A stretch of DNA of 64,000 nucleotides from Parabacteroides sp. TM07-1AC (GCF_003480915.1 NZ_QUKD01000008.1:250667-314666); one strand, 5' to 3'; shown: positions 42,728 to 52,750, counted from the stretch's first letter. Numbers and translations are program-made. Notes: generated from the sequence alone by a model not told the origin.

Positions 42728-45211
42728 ATGAGATTATCAGAGCTTCATACCGGCGAGAAAGGTGTTATTGTTAAGGTAATGGGACGCGGAGCTTTCCGCA
42801 AACGCATTATCGAGATGGGATTTATCAGGGGAAAAGAGGTGGACGTTATACAAAATGCGCCACTTAAAGATCCTATTCATTATCGTGTAATGGGATACGA
42901 TGTCTCCTTACGGCGAAATGACGCGGCGATGATCGAAGTGGTCAGCTCTGCCGAATATGCTAAAGCACAAATGTCCCAACCAGACGAAACCCGTTCCGCG
43001 GACTCCTATATACAGCCTTCTACCGAAGATTTACAGGCAATCGCCATACATCGGGGAAAAACGATTAACGTTGCCTTGGTCGGAAATCCGAATTGCGGGA
43101 AAACATCCCTGTTCAACTTCGCCTCCGGTGCCCATGAACATGTGGGGAACTATAGCGGGGTAACCGTCGATGCCAAAGAAGGTACTTTCCAACAAGATGG
43201 CTATACGTTCCGCATTGTCGATCTGCCCGGAACTTATTCACTCTCGGCTTATACTCCGGAGGAACTTTACGTACGTAAGCATATCAGCGAAGAACAGCCG
43301 GATGTCGTGATCAATGTGGTCGATGCATCCAACCTGGAACGAAATCTGTATCTGACCTGCCAGCTTATCGACATGGATATCCGGTCCGTAATAGCATTAA
43401 ACATGTATGACGAACTGGAGCGGTCCGGCAATAAATTTGATTATAAGTCTCTTTCGCAAATGATCGGTACTCCGATCGTCCCGACTATCAGCCGGACTGG
43501 TTTTGGTATTGAAGATCTTTTCCAGCGGGTCATAAAAGTATATGAAGAAGAAGATCCCGTTATTCGTCATATCCATATAAATTACGGAGAGGTTCTTGAA
43601 AAAGGAATTAAAAATGTCCGCAGTGCCATCAAAGAAAATGGTAATGTAGCCAAAAGCTTATCCAAACGTTACCTGTCCATCAAGCTGCTGGAAGGAGATC
43701 CTGAAATAGAGAAATTTATCCGGACATTACCGGGTTCTGACACTATCCTGGAAGAACGCGACCGTAATGTCGTCAAAATAGAAGAATTATTACTGGAAGA
43801 TTCTGAAACCGCATTTACGAATGCCCGTTATGGGTTTATCTCCGGTGCTTTGCGGGAGACCTATGAACAGAATAAAATAAAAGAAGCTACCAGTACTCAG
43901 ATCATAGATTTATTCGTGACACATAAGGTGTTGGGATTTCCCATATTCATCCTTTTCATGTGGATCATGTTCGAGACGACATTCCGTTTGGGAGCATATC
44001 CTATGGAATGGATCGAAGAACTGGTCGGCTGGATAGGGAACTTCGTACGGGGGAATATGAGTGAAGGACCGCTGAAAGATTTGCTGGTTGACGGTATTAT
44101 CGGTGGAGTCGGCGGCGTTATCGTCTTCCTCCCCAATATCCTGATATTATATCTGTTCATCTCCTTCATGGAAGACTCCGGATATATGGCACGTGCAGCC
44201 TTTATCATGGATAAGATCATGCATAAAATGGGACTTCACGGTAAATCATTTATCCCTTTGGTGATGGGATTCGGTTGTAATGTGCCGGCCATTATGGCAT
44301 CGCGTACAATCGAAAGCCGTAATAGCCGGATGATCACGATGCTGATCAATCCGTTGATGAGCTGTAGTGCGCGTTTGCCGGTATACGTTTTACTGGCAGG
44401 TGCATTTTTCCCCAATAATGCCAGTTTCATTCTCCTGTCGTTATACGTTTGCGGTATCCTGCTGGCGGTTGTAATGGCAAGGTTATTCAAGCGTTTCCTG
44501 TTTAATGAAGAAGATGTTCCCTTTGTGATGGAGCTTCCCCCCTACCGCATGCCTACGGCTAAGTCGATCATGATCCATATGTGGGAAAAAGCCAAGCAGT
44601 ATCTTCACAAAATGGGAGGTGTCATCCTGGTTGCTTCCATTATCATTTGGTTCCTGGGCTATTTCCCCCGTCATAATGAAATGGGAGATGCATTCGACCA
44701 GCAAATAGCAGAAGTTGAAAATGCAGAACTGGATTCTAAAGAAAAAACGGAAACAATTGCAGAGCTGGAACGGTTAAAGAATATGGAGCATCAAAAGAAC
44801 TCCTATATCGGTACGATAGGACAAACAATCCAGCCGGTTCTTCATCCGTTAGGATTCGATTGGAAAATGAGTGTCAGCCTATTGACCGGTATGGCAGCCA
44901 AAGAGGTTGTTGTCAGCACGCTAAGTGTACTATATACCGGTGAAGAAGAAGACAGCCAGGCTTTGTCCGAACGTATAAAACAGGATTTGGATGAAGAAGG
45001 TAATCCGGTATTTACCCCTCTGATAGCTTTGAGCCTGATGCTGTTTGTTCTCATCTACTTCCCGTGCATCGCAACCATTTCAGCAATTGTGAATGAGTCG
45101 GGATCATGGAAGTGGGGTATATTCGTTATCGTATATACATGCGTTTTAGCATGGATCGTTTCGTTTGTGGTTTATCAGACGGGGAGTTTGATTATTAATT
45201 TGATAAATTAG
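42728..45211 (+). CDS. feoB: Ferrous iron transporter, FeoA-FeoB fusion
   Basis: Inner-membrane Fe(II) uptake. 827 residues from ATG 42728. Residues 1 to about 75 are a FeoA SH3-like domain (LHTGEKGVIVKVMGRGAFRKR). The G domain begins at G119 with GNPNCGKTSLFN, then VDLPGTYSLSAYTPEE (G3) and NMYDE (G4-like). The membrane part holds Gate motifs (FGCNVPAIMASRTI, MSCSARLPVYVLLAGAFFP) and FFLGYFPRH-like WFLGYFPRHNE. FeoA-FeoB fusion in one chain is common in Bacteroidetes. A Cys-rich FeoB-associated peptide follows 11 bases later. Confidence 0.95.
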   Translation: MRLSELHTGEKGVIVKVMGRGAFRKRIIEMGFIRGKEVDVIQNAPLKDPIHYRVMGYDVSLRRNDAAMIEVVSSAEYAKAQMSQPDETRSADSYIQPSTEDLQAIAIHRGKTINVALVGNPNCGKTSLFNFASGAHEHVGNYSGVTVDAKEGTFQQDGYTFRIVDLPGTYSLSAYTPEELYVRKHISEEQPDVVINVVDASNLERNLYLTCQLIDMDIRSVIALNMYDELERSGNKFDYKSLSQMIGTPIVPTISRTGFGIEDLFQRVIKVYEEEDPVIRHIHINYGEVLEKGIKNVRSAIKENGNVAKSLSKRYLSIKLLEGDPEIEKFIRTLPGSDTILEERDRNVVKIEELLLEDSETAFTNARYGFISGALRETYEQNKIKEATSTQIIDLFVTHKVLGFPIFILFMWIMFETTFRLGAYPMEWIEELVGWIGNFVRGNMSEGPLKDLLVDGIIGGVGGVIVFLPNILILYLFISFMEDSGYMARAAFIMDKIMHKMGLHGKSFIPLVMGFGCNVPAIMASRTIESRNSRMITMLINPLMSCSARLPVYVLLAGAFFPNNASFILLSLYVCGILLAVVMARLFKRFLFNEEDVPFVMELPPYRMPTAKSIMIHMWEKAKQYLHKMGGVILVASIIIWFLGYFPRHNEMGDAFDQQIAEVENAELDSKEKTETIAELERLKNMEHQKNSYIGTIGQTIQPVLHPLGFDWKMSVSLLTGMAAKEVVVSTLSVLYTGEEEDSQALSERIKQDLDEEGNPVFTPLIALSLMLFVLIYFPCIATISAIVNESGSWKWGIFVIVYTCVLAWIVSFVVYQTGSLIINLIN

Positions 45212-45222
45212 GAGGTATTCTT

Positions 45223-45384
45223 ATGTGGCAAAATATAGCTATAGGCATAATAGCCCTGCTAACCATAATATACATTGGAAGGAAAATATACAATCTATTC
45301 ACAAGAAGCAAACATGCTCCTTCAGCATGCCAGGGATGCTGCGGATGCTCCTTAAGTAAAGAAAAAAATAAAACATGTGTGTAA
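45223..45384 (+). CDS. FeoB-associated Cys-rich membrane peptide (53 aa)
   Basis: Short gene with a strong SD (GGAGG at 45211-45215) 7 bases before ATG 45223. One N-terminal membrane segment (IAIGIIALLTIIYIG, residues 5-19), a basic stretch, then ACQGCCGCS with four Cys (36, 39, 40, 42) and a last Cys at 52. This is the FeoB-associated Cys-rich family found after feoB genes. It may bind Fe(II) or an Fe-S cluster, or act as an accessory in Feo assembly; its job is not established. It has no competing frame. Confidence 0.88.
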   Translation: MWQNIAIGIIALLTIIYIGRKIYNLFTRSKHAPSACQGCCGCSLSKEKNKTCV

Positions 45385-45396
45385 CACGAAAAGATT

Positions 45397-45437
45397 ATGA
45401 ATAAGATTCTGTTTTGGTAATACAGAATCTTATTCAT
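45397..45437. terminator. Bidirectional hairpin between feo genes and the polysaccharide locus
   Basis: ATGAATAAGATTCTG (45397-45411) pairs perfectly with CAGAATCTTATTCAT (45423-45437), 15 bp with an 11-base loop. It is placed between convergent genes. A long T-run is lacking on the plus side. Confidence 0.8.
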
Positions 45438-45445
45438 GCTATATA

Positions 45446-46678
45446 CTAATTTATCGGCACTTTAGCTGGATCATTCGGACCTTCAACAGATGTATTCTTA
45501 TCTTCTGACATTATCAAACCGAGAAACATCATCATAAACAACCCTCTACTACTAGTTAAGGTAGCATCTGCGACATTTTCTATCGCCAGAAATCCAATAA
45601 TAAGCAAGGACATAACCACTAGTCGCGTACTATTCTTTTTTTGAAAATATCGAAATGCCTTTCTCAATATATAGATCCAAAACAAAACATACAAGAAAAC
45701 CCCGACTACACCAAACTGAGCTAATGAAGGATAGAACGTATCCGTAATAAACTTATTATAACTTTTACTTAACCCCCAAATTCCATCAATACTATACTCT
45801 GAATAGATAGGAGAATAATCCACACTTGACGCATGTGTAGCAAAGCTTGCCAAGCCACTGCCGAAAGGCATATAATCTTCAAAAATGGAAATCGAAGTAG
45901 CATAAAGAGCCAACCGGGCCATTTCATCTTTTTCTTCCTCTCCTGTTATCCCTTGCACAAAATAAACATCAATCTTCTGCCAAGCAACTACAAGAACCAA
46001 AGCCAGTGTGCAAATAAAAATAATCATATTCTTCATGTTCAATTTCAGCTTTTCAGGAGAACTAAAATAGAATACAAGAATCACAGAGCAGGCCCAAAAA
46101 CCATAAAATTTAGACCGTCCGGATAAAAAGCCTAATGACAACATCAATATAAATACCACTTTATCCTTTAAAGTATAGTCACTACAATAGAGATAAATCA
46201 ATGATGTGGCGATAACAGCTCCTGCAAAAACGGCCTGATGACCAATTGCATATACCAACATATCCTGAATAAACAGACTAGGAAAGCCTATCACACACAA
46301 AACTACCCACAATAGACAAGCAGTATCTTTCAATAATTTTTTTTGTACTTTGGTAAAAGTCGGACTTAACTGATATACACAGAAAAAGGCCAAATAGGGT
46401 TTCAATTGAATAATGAAATCCATCACCATACTCTTAGGCGTGTTACTTTTTATGTAGAAAGAGTACCCTAAATAAAAAAGAAAAACCAATAGAGTATACA
46501 CAAACACTTTATTTATACGCCATTCAGTTCTAGATAGATAAAAAGCGTACATTGCTACCAACAAAACAGCACACAACTCATCTATAAAATCTAATTTCAA
46601 CTTTACATAAAAAATCGTCCCAAATATCCAAGTTATTAAAAACAACTCAAAAAAATGCTTATTTATAAAATTCTGCAT
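45446..46678 (-). CDS. O-antigen ligase/polymerase-like membrane protein
   Basis: 410 residues, at least ten hydrophobic segments, and a large periplasmic loop (about 240-315) with EDYMPFGSGLASFATHASSVDYSPIYSEYSIDG split across an FGSG motif typical of Wzy/WaaL-like O-antigen polymerase-ligase proteins. The AT-rich codon use is shared with the rest of the 45-58 kb locus. Being last of three minus-strand genes with WecG-like and acyltransferase proteins, it most likely polymerises the locus's repeat unit. Confidence 0.78.
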   Translation of the reverse strand: MQNFINKHFFELFLITWIFGTIFYVKLKLDFIDELCAVLLVAMYAFYLSRTEWRINKVFVYTLLVFLFYLGYSFYIKSNTPKSMVMDFIIQLKPYLAFFCVYQLSPTFTKVQKKLLKDTACLLWVVLCVIGFPSLFIQDMLVYAIGHQAVFAGAVIATSLIYLYCSDYTLKDKVVFILMLSLGFLSGRSKFYGFWACSVILVFYFSSPEKLKLNMKNMIIFICTLALVLVVAWQKIDVYFVQGITGEEEKDEMARLALYATSISIFEDYMPFGSGLASFATHASSVDYSPIYSEYSIDGIWGLSKSYNKFITDTFYPSLAQFGVVGVFLYVLFWIYILRKAFRYFQKKNSTRLVVMSLLIIGFLAIENVADATLTSSRGLFMMMFLGLIMSEDKNTSVEGPNDPAKVPIN

Positions 46679-46854
46679 ATATGTTTATAAAAGATTTATT
46701 CTATATTATTTCTAAATAGCGGGTAAATATACACAAAAACTTTTTCTTTTTACAGGAGGCTTTGAAATTTCAAAGCAACTTATTCAAGTAGAGATTTTCC
46801 AAATAGAAACGTCCCTTCTCCCCTTTTTCCATGCTACAATATTCCATAACAAAA

Positions 46855-47649
46855 TCAATCTTTATTTCGGGTAAAGATATCGTCACTTATAGACTTATCA
46901 AACGGATCTTTATAGATATGTAGCAGTTGTTTTCCAAAATAATAAAAGAACAGCATGTCATCTACAAAATAACGCTTAAACAAACGCCTGGGTTCTTTCA
47001 GAAAACGATAGAACCATTCTAATCCTATTTTTTGCAGGAACACAGGAGAGCGTTTTAATGTTTTTGCTTCAAAATCAATCGTCGCCCCTAATCCCATAAA
47101 CAACTCTATCTCGGGTAAATAACTTCTATATTTTGCAATCCATAGTTCCTGTTTAGGAGCTCCCACACCAACCAACAAAACATTGGCACCCGACTCACGT
47201 ATAATATCTACAATTTGATGACATTCTTCTTCATCCTTCTCAAAACCAAAGGAAGGCGAATGCGCTCCCACTACAATCTCTCTTCCAAGACTGTTATTTA
47301 TCTCTTCCTTTGCTTTTAATGCCACCCCTTCAGCTGCTCCCAATAAAAAGATTTTACAATTGGGGTCATTTTTATGATACTGGTAAAATGCCGTAAAAAA
47401 ACTACTACCAGGAATAGCTTGAGGCAATGAAGACTTTAATAATTTAGACATCAAATACAAAATTTTACTGTCACATATCACCCAGTCCGCTCGTTGATAA
47501 GCATCGTAAAACGCTTTATTTTTTTGCAATTTGACCAAATGATCGATGTTCGGAGTTATCAAAACACCTTTTTTCAATCGGGGCAATAAATCGTCTTGCG
47601 TTATAGACAATATATCTACATTCAATATTCTTACAATCTTTTTTTCCAT
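46855..47649 (-). CDS. WecG/TagA/CpsF-family glycosyltransferase (GT26)
   Basis: 264 residues. LITPNIDHLVKLQKN, AIPGSSFFTAFYQYH, KIFLLGAAEG, VLLVGVGAPKQELWIAKYR and FMGLGATIDFEAKTLKRSP are standard motifs of the family that adds ManNAc or ManNAcA to undecaprenyl-PP-GlcNAc. The wecB epimerase at 37.3 kb could supply UDP-ManNAc. A C-terminal basic tail (KEPRRLFKRYF) fits membrane association. Gap of 28 bases from the acyltransferase gene. Confidence 0.9.
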   Translation of the reverse strand: MEKKIVRILNVDILSITQDDLLPRLKKGVLITPNIDHLVKLQKNKAFYDAYQRADWVICDSKILYLMSKLLKSSLPQAIPGSSFFTAFYQYHKNDPNCKIFLLGAAEGVALKAKEEINNSLGREIVVGAHSPSFGFEKDEEECHQIVDIIRESGANVLLVGVGAPKQELWIAKYRSYLPEIELFMGLGATIDFEAKTLKRSPVFLQKIGLEWFYRFLKEPRRLFKRYFVDDMLFFYYFGKQLLHIYKDPFDKSISDDIFTRNKD

Positions 47650-47676
47650 TTCAAGAGATTTTGCAAACCGTCCAAA

Positions 47677-48651
47677 TCAATACAATTTAAATACAGCCTT
47701 CCAGTCATAGTCCTTCTCATTGAATGTCTGCAGAAATATCCGCGAAAGGCATTTACATAAAAATGCCGCCAATAAGACAATGATTACCATTAATGGAAGA
47801 TTCAATGGGAAAATAGAATTCATCTTTGTTGTGAAAACACTGTACTGTATGAGATAAGACTCAAGGCACAATCCCGAAACAGTCATAATGACTACATGCC
47901 ATTTACTGTTATTGTATATCTTGTTCCAAAAACCGGCATTACACCATTTATAAAAATAAAATACGATTCCCAATAGAGGAAATAATGTCAAAACCTGAAA
48001 AGGAGCAACAACCGGATATATCTTCGCTCCTAACTGGATACCATAAAACAAAATCAAACAAATCACGAGCAATAACATATCGGTTACAGGCTTAAAATTC
48101 AAGGATGAGCGTTTTAGCCCTAGATATGCCCCCAGCATCATATAGCCAAAGTAGGGTATCCAACGAAAAAGTGTAGCAATACCATAAATTCCCCGTTCAC
48201 CCAAATCAGACTTATAAGGATAAAACAAAACATAAACCACAAGAGAAATCACAAATGTCAACACTAATATAGACGGTACCCAACTCTTCAGATACTTGTT
48301 AATTCCATAAATTAAAATATAATAAGCCATTATAGCCAAAATAAACTCACCGCCTCCCATTGTCAAAACACTCAGTGTTCCATTCATTTGAAACAAGCAC
48401 CCTATCAAAGCACAAACAAATACGGATGGATAAATTCTATTAATCCTTCGCTTATACCAATTATCAAACCTTAATTGCCTGCTACTCAGCAACAAGGTAT
48501 AGCCGGAACAAAAAAGGAACAATGCATCTCCGATTGCCCCTCCCGTTGCTAACATCTTAAATTTGGGATACAAATCATCCATATGGCTGTTTATAATCAA
48601 GAAAACAGCAAAAAACTTCAACAGATCAACACTTATATCTCGTTGTTTCAT
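47677..48651 (-). CDS. Acyltransferase 3-family membrane protein
   Basis: 324 residues, about ten membrane segments. The N-terminal RDISVDLLKFFAVFLIINSHMDD (read as separate motif parts RDISVDLLKFFAV and INSHMDD) contains the catalytic-type His. GDALFLFCSGYTLLLS and RRINRIYPSVF follow, as in O-acetyltransferases of the OafA class. It should acetylate the polysaccharide subunit using cytoplasmic acetyl-CoA. It is first in a three-gene minus-strand run. Confidence 0.88.
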   Translation of the reverse strand: MKQRDISVDLLKFFAVFLIINSHMDDLYPKFKMLATGGAIGDALFLFCSGYTLLLSSRQLRFDNWYKRRINRIYPSVFVCALIGCLFQMNGTLSVLTMGGGEFILAIMAYYILIYGINKYLKSWVPSILVLTFVISLVVYVLFYPYKSDLGERGIYGIATLFRWIPYFGYMMLGAYLGLKRSSLNFKPVTDMLLLVICLILFYGIQLGAKIYPVVAPFQVLTLFPLLGIVFYFYKWCNAGFWNKIYNNSKWHVVIMTVSGLCLESYLIQYSVFTTKMNSIFPLNLPLMVIIVLLAAFLCKCLSRIFLQTFNEKDYDWKAVFKLY

Positions 48652-49022
48652 TATAATTCAGTCTTTCTTTTGAGCTTAAGACAACTAAAACTTGTTTCAA
48701 ATTAGTTTAAAATGGCTACTATACAACATTTATTTCTCCTAAATTTGTGCAAGATATAAAAAAGCACATTACTGCACAAGAAAGAAAACAAATAAATAGC
48801 AAACCACTTTTTAATTAAAAACGTAAACTACTGTCTTTATATTGTATGGAACAGGTACGTATATTAATATAGCACACAGAAGTTCTCATTCATACATTAA
48901 GCGATAAAACGTATTTTCCGATAAAACAAACCAATCCCCTCCAATTCTATCTGAAAGCTAAATTGCAAGAACCAACTATTTTCCGTAATTTTGTAAATAA
49001 TAGAAGCAGTAACACAAAAAGC
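48652..49022. other. AT-rich divergent intergenic region in the polysaccharide locus
   Basis: About 370 bases, markedly AT-rich. It holds the promoter for the plus-strand F420-beta-like gene at 48986-48993. The acyltransferase promoter should lie near 48700, where TAATTTGA on the minus strand is a near-match only. No coding sequence or repeat recognised. Confidence 0.5.
48986..48993 (+). promoter_or_regulatory. -7 promoter box (TAATTTTG) of the F420-beta-like gene
   Basis: Exact TAnnTTTG, with TTG at 48963-48965 as -33 element and a 20-base spacer. The same TTG could be misread as an early translation start; the true ATG is 49023. Confidence 0.65.
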
Positions 49023-50177
49023 ATGAGTGTCTCTAAAAAAAACAAAGATATTAGTTGTGTCAAGCATCAATGTACCGGATGCGAAGCTTGTTTCAATATA
49101 TGCCCCAAACAATGTATCTACAAAAGAAAAGGAGAATTAGGACATATATATCCTGAGATCGACTATAATAAATGCATCCAATGTGGTCTTTGTTTTCAAA
49201 TATGTCCCGCTGTTCAAACTGTCAATTTTCACTATCCGTTAAAAGCATATGCAGCCTGGAGCAAAGACGAAAATGATTATAAGACAAGTACATCCGGAGG
49301 TGCTGCTTCTGTTTTTTCACAAGCAATCATTCAGGAAGGAGGTATTGTTTACGGTTGTACGGCAGATGGATTAAATATTCATCATATCCGGGTGACCGAT
49401 CACGAAAAACTTCCTTTATTAAAGGGCTCTAAATATGTTCAAAGTCAAATAGGAGATTGCTATAAACTCGTTCAGAAAGATTTGAAAAGCGACCAAAAAG
49501 TGCTATTCATCGGCACTCCCTGTCAATGTGCCGGATTAAAATCCTTTTTGAGAAAAGAGTACGAGCAACTCATAACTGTTGATTTAATCTGTCACGGAGT
49601 TCCTCCTATTTCAATTCTTGAACAACACGCAGAAAATAAATTACATTGTCCAAAAAATGAAGTAGAAACCGTTCGCTTCAGAGAAGGAACAGAATGTATA
49701 CTAACTTTGGCTAGCAAGAATAATAAATATATCAATAACTTATGGAAACAACGTTATGAAGATGCTTATTACAATGCCTTTATGGACGGCTTTACCTATC
49801 GGGACAGCTGTTATCAATGTAAATTTGCTCAAATCAACCGTTGTACAGATATTACGATTGGGGATTTTTGGGGATTAGGGGAAAAAACGCCATTCACTGT
49901 TTCACATCCATTCGGCGTCTCAGTGCTATTGCCTTGTACGAAAAAAGGCATGAATTTCATCAACAGCTTAAATAATTCTCTTTTTTTGTTTGAAAGAGGC
50001 ATTAAAGAACCAGAAGAAGGAAATGATCAGCTACGTAATCCCAAAAGAAAAACTATTCGGATTAGAATATTTCGTTGCTTATCTCGTTTATTCTCATTAG
50101 AGAGTAGTTTCAGATTAGCGAATATAGATCATCTTATAAAAAAACACATTAAAAAGATATATGTTATCTTCAGATAA
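49023..50177 (+). CDS. Coenzyme F420 hydrogenase/dehydrogenase beta-subunit-like Fe-S protein
   Basis: 384 residues from ATG 49023. Two 4Fe-4S motifs near the N-terminus (CTGCEACFNICP and CIQCGLCFQICP), then SGGAASVFSQAI, TPCQCAGLKSFL, DLICHGVPP and a C-terminal domain with SCYQCKFAQ and DITIGDFWG. This FrhB-like family is frequent in polysaccharide loci next to pyruvyl transferases, where its electron-transfer role is unclear; F420 itself is not expected here. It overlaps the flippase by 17 bases, so it is co-translated. Confidence 0.88.
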   Translation: MSVSKKNKDISCVKHQCTGCEACFNICPKQCIYKRKGELGHIYPEIDYNKCIQCGLCFQICPAVQTVNFHYPLKAYAAWSKDENDYKTSTSGGAASVFSQAIIQEGGIVYGCTADGLNIHHIRVTDHEKLPLLKGSKYVQSQIGDCYKLVQKDLKSDQKVLFIGTPCQCAGLKSFLRKEYEQLITVDLICHGVPPISILEQHAENKLHCPKNEVETVRFREGTECILTLASKNNKYINNLWKQRYEDAYYNAFMDGFTYRDSCYQCKFAQINRCTDITIGDFWGLGEKTPFTVSHPFGVSVLLPCTKKGMNFINSLNNSLFLFERGIKEPEEGNDQLRNPKRKTIRIRIFRCLSRLFSLESSFRLANIDHLIKKHIKKIYVIFR

Positions 50178-51690
50178 TAAACGTATTGCTAAAAATGCGG
50201 GTATGCTCTATGTAAGAATGCTCTTTTTACTTCTTACAACGTTATATACATCAAGAGTCATATTAGCGTCTTTAGGTATTGTGGATTATGGAATACAAAA
50301 TGTTGTTGCTGGAATAATAACAATGTTTTCTTTTCTCAATGCCTCTATGTCCACAGCAACCCAACGTTACCTAAGTTTCACTTTAGGGACTGGCGATAGG
50401 GAAGAGTTAAAACGCATTTTCAGTACCTCATTCATAATACATTGTTGCATAGCAATATTCCTTTTAACAATAGCAGAGTCTGTTGGTGTCTGGTTTGTAA
50501 ACAATAAACTTAATGTGCCTCTTGATCGCTTAACTGCAGCCAACTGGATTTTTCAGTTCAGCATGTTATCAATGGCTCTAACAATCATACAAGTACCTTT
50601 CAACGCACTGCTTATAGCACATGAAAAGATGAATATTTATGCTTACATGTCTATTTTTGATGTTCTGACTAAATTATTTATCGCCTATACAATTTCATGG
50701 TTTAATGGAGACCGGCTTATTTTATACGGTTTCCTTCTGTTGATTCAGACCAGTATTTCTACCAGCATTTATATATTCTATTGCTCCAATCACTTCGAAG
50801 AATGTCGTATTCGTTTTTATTGGTATAAAAGCCTATTCAGACAAATCATGTCTTTTGCAGGATGGAATTTATTCGGCAGTGTTGCCTGGATCATCAAAAA
50901 TCAGGGAAGCAACGTTGTATTGAACTTGTTTTTCGGACCTGTCGTAAATGCGGCATATGGCATTGCATTCCAGGTAACCAATGCTATAAAAAATTTTGTC
51001 GGTAACGTTCAGATGGCTTTCAATCCTCAAATCACAAAAAAGTATGCAGAAAATAAACAAGAAAAAATGATCAGACTGATTTTACAGAGCTCCAAATATT
51101 CATTTTTCTTACTGCTATTCTTATCGCTACCTGTTCTTTTTCAAACAAATTTCATCTTACATCTATGGCTGGTACAAGTACCTGACTATACAGTCATTTT
51201 CACTCAACTGGTTATCATAGAAGCATTAATGGATTCACTATCAGGACCTATGATCACTGGACTAATGGCGACCGGAAAAATTAAATTTTACCAAATTGTC
51301 GTAGGATCATTACTGATCATTCCTTTAGGTATTTCCATCCTGCTTTTAAAACAGGGATTCGGTGCCACTACTGTACTTTGGGTTTCCATATTCTTCACTT
51401 GTATATCCATAGGAGTCCGTACATGGTTTGGAAAATTACTCTTTTCCTTCCCGATCAAACCTTTTTTAAGACTAGTTATTCTTCGAATAATATATGTTAC
51501 TATACCGGCGGGAATAATCACTTACATTGTAACTTTATCCAATCAGTCGCCATGGTTGTTATTCATATCAACAGGTCTATGTAGTTCTATTTCCATTTTA
51601 CTATTTATCTATCTTGTGGGATTAGAAAAAGAAGAGCGTTTGCTTGTTATCTCTTTAGTAAAAAAAATTATTACAAAAATCAAACACTAA
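50161..51690 (+). CDS. Lipid-linked oligosaccharide flippase (Wzx-like, MATE/MOP superfamily)
   Basis: 509 residues with about 12-14 membrane segments. VILASLGIVDYGIQNVVAGIITM (in parts: VILASLGIVDYG, NVVAGIITM) and STATQRYLSF near the N-terminus, and a cytoplasmic basic stretch QITKKYAENKQEKM, match polysaccharide-biosynthesis exporters. It should flip the undecaprenyl-linked subunit to the periplasm before polymerisation. It starts inside the 3' end of the F420-beta-like gene. Confidence 0.88.
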   Translation: MLSSDNKRIAKNAGMLYVRMLFLLLTTLYTSRVILASLGIVDYGIQNVVAGIITMFSFLNASMSTATQRYLSFTLGTGDREELKRIFSTSFIIHCCIAIFLLTIAESVGVWFVNNKLNVPLDRLTAANWIFQFSMLSMALTIIQVPFNALLIAHEKMNIYAYMSIFDVLTKLFIAYTISWFNGDRLILYGFLLLIQTSISTSIYIFYCSNHFEECRIRFYWYKSLFRQIMSFAGWNLFGSVAWIIKNQGSNVVLNLFFGPVVNAAYGIAFQVTNAIKNFVGNVQMAFNPQITKKYAENKQEKMIRLILQSSKYSFFLLLFLSLPVLFQTNFILHLWLVQVPDYTVIFTQLVIIEALMDSLSGPMITGLMATGKIKFYQIVVGSLLIIPLGISILLLKQGFGATTVLWVSIFFTCISIGVRTWFGKLLFSFPIKPFLRLVILRIIYVTIPAGIITYIVTLSNQSPWLLFISTGLCSSISILLFIYLVGLEKEERLLVISLVKKIITKIKH

Positions 51691-51700
51691 AGTAGTATTT

Positions 51701-52690
51701 ATGAAAGTTTTGTTAGTAACCAATATGTACCCTACTCCTGAAACTCCTTATTACGGTATTTTTGTAAAGGAGCAAATGGAAGCAATATGTAAAGTCCATA
51801 AAGAGGTATCCTACACTGTTTTTTTCATTGATGGAAGAAAATCCCAAAAGGAATATTTAAAATCTATCTTTGCAATCCATAAGCTAATCAATAAAAATGA
51901 ATTTGACCTTATTCATGTACACTATGGTTTATCCGGTCTGTTTTTACTGAAAAAATTAAAGAAGAATATTCCGGTTGTTATTACTTTACATGGTGGTGAT
52001 ATTCAGATAGAACAAGGTAAAAAGATTCAGGTCTTTCTTACAAAACTTATTTTAAAGAAAGCGGATTGGGCCATTACATTGAATAACAAAATGGATACCA
52101 TTGTAAAACAATACATGCCATTCACTAAAATCATACCATGCTCCGTAGATATTAATACTTTTACACCTGCAGAAAAGCGAACTATAGAAAATACGAAAAG
52201 AATTATTTTCCCTAGTGATCGTTCTAGAGTGGTAAAAAATTATCCTTTATTCAAAAACGTTGTAGAAATACTAAAATCCAAATATAAAATTCAATGCTCA
52301 ACCGTTGAAATAAAAAACATGTCCAGATCAGAGGTTTCTACTTTATATAGTACTTCCGATCTTATGATTATGACTTCCATATCAGAGGGATCACCTCAGG
52401 TGATCAAAGAAGCCATGGCTTGTAACCTGCCTGTTGTTTCAACGAATGTAGGAGATGTTGCCAACTTATTAAAAGGGGTGAAAAATTCTGCTGTATCAAA
52501 GTCAATGGATGCCGACATGCTGTCAGAATTAGCATACCAGGCATTAAACAACAAAATTGAAGGAATAGACGGCAGAGACAAAATCAAACAAATGAAATTA
52601 GATGATGATTCAATAGGAGAAAGCCTGTTCGATATATACAATCGCCTGATTCCTCCCTCTCAAGCCGTAAAAAACAATAAGTCTCTGTAA
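51701..52690 (+). CDS. Glycosyltransferase family 4
   Basis: 329 residues, GT-B fold. N-terminal VTNMYPTPETPYYGIFVKEQ is the familiar opening of GT4 enzymes that build exopolysaccharide. HVHYGLSGLF, VITLHGGDI, and the C-terminal SEGSPQVIKEAMACNLPVVSTNVGDV give the donor-sugar E-x7-E site. Donor and acceptor unknown. It follows the flippase by 10 bases and is likely the last gene of this transcript. Confidence 0.9.
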   Translation: MKVLLVTNMYPTPETPYYGIFVKEQMEAICKVHKEVSYTVFFIDGRKSQKEYLKSIFAIHKLINKNEFDLIHVHYGLSGLFLLKKLKKNIPVVITLHGGDIQIEQGKKIQVFLTKLILKKADWAITLNNKMDTIVKQYMPFTKIIPCSVDINTFTPAEKRTIENTKRIIFPSDRSRVVKNYPLFKNVVEILKSKYKIQCSTVEIKNMSRSEVSTLYSTSDLMIMTSISEGSPQVIKEAMACNLPVVSTNVGDVANLLKGVKNSAVSKSMDADMLSELAYQALNNKIEGIDGRDKIKQMKLDDDSIGESLFDIYNRLIPPSQAVKNNKSL

Positions 52691-52723
52691 AACAAGGCAT
52701 TTGTTTTATTTGCGTTTTATTAA

Positions 52724-52731
52724 TAACTTTG
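52724..52731 (+). promoter_or_regulatory. -7 promoter box of the pyruvyl transferase gene (TAACTTTG)
   Basis: Exact TAnnTTTG with TTTG at 52700-52703 and a 20-base spacer, 20 bases before ATG 52751. Among the best full promoters in the window. Confidence 0.7.
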
Positions 52732-52750
52732 CTATAAAAAATAAGCATTC

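Noticed and set aside
48963..49022. 20-codon N-terminal extension of the F420-beta-like protein
   Set aside because: It would start at the TTG that forms the -33 promoter element; the -7 box is also inside.
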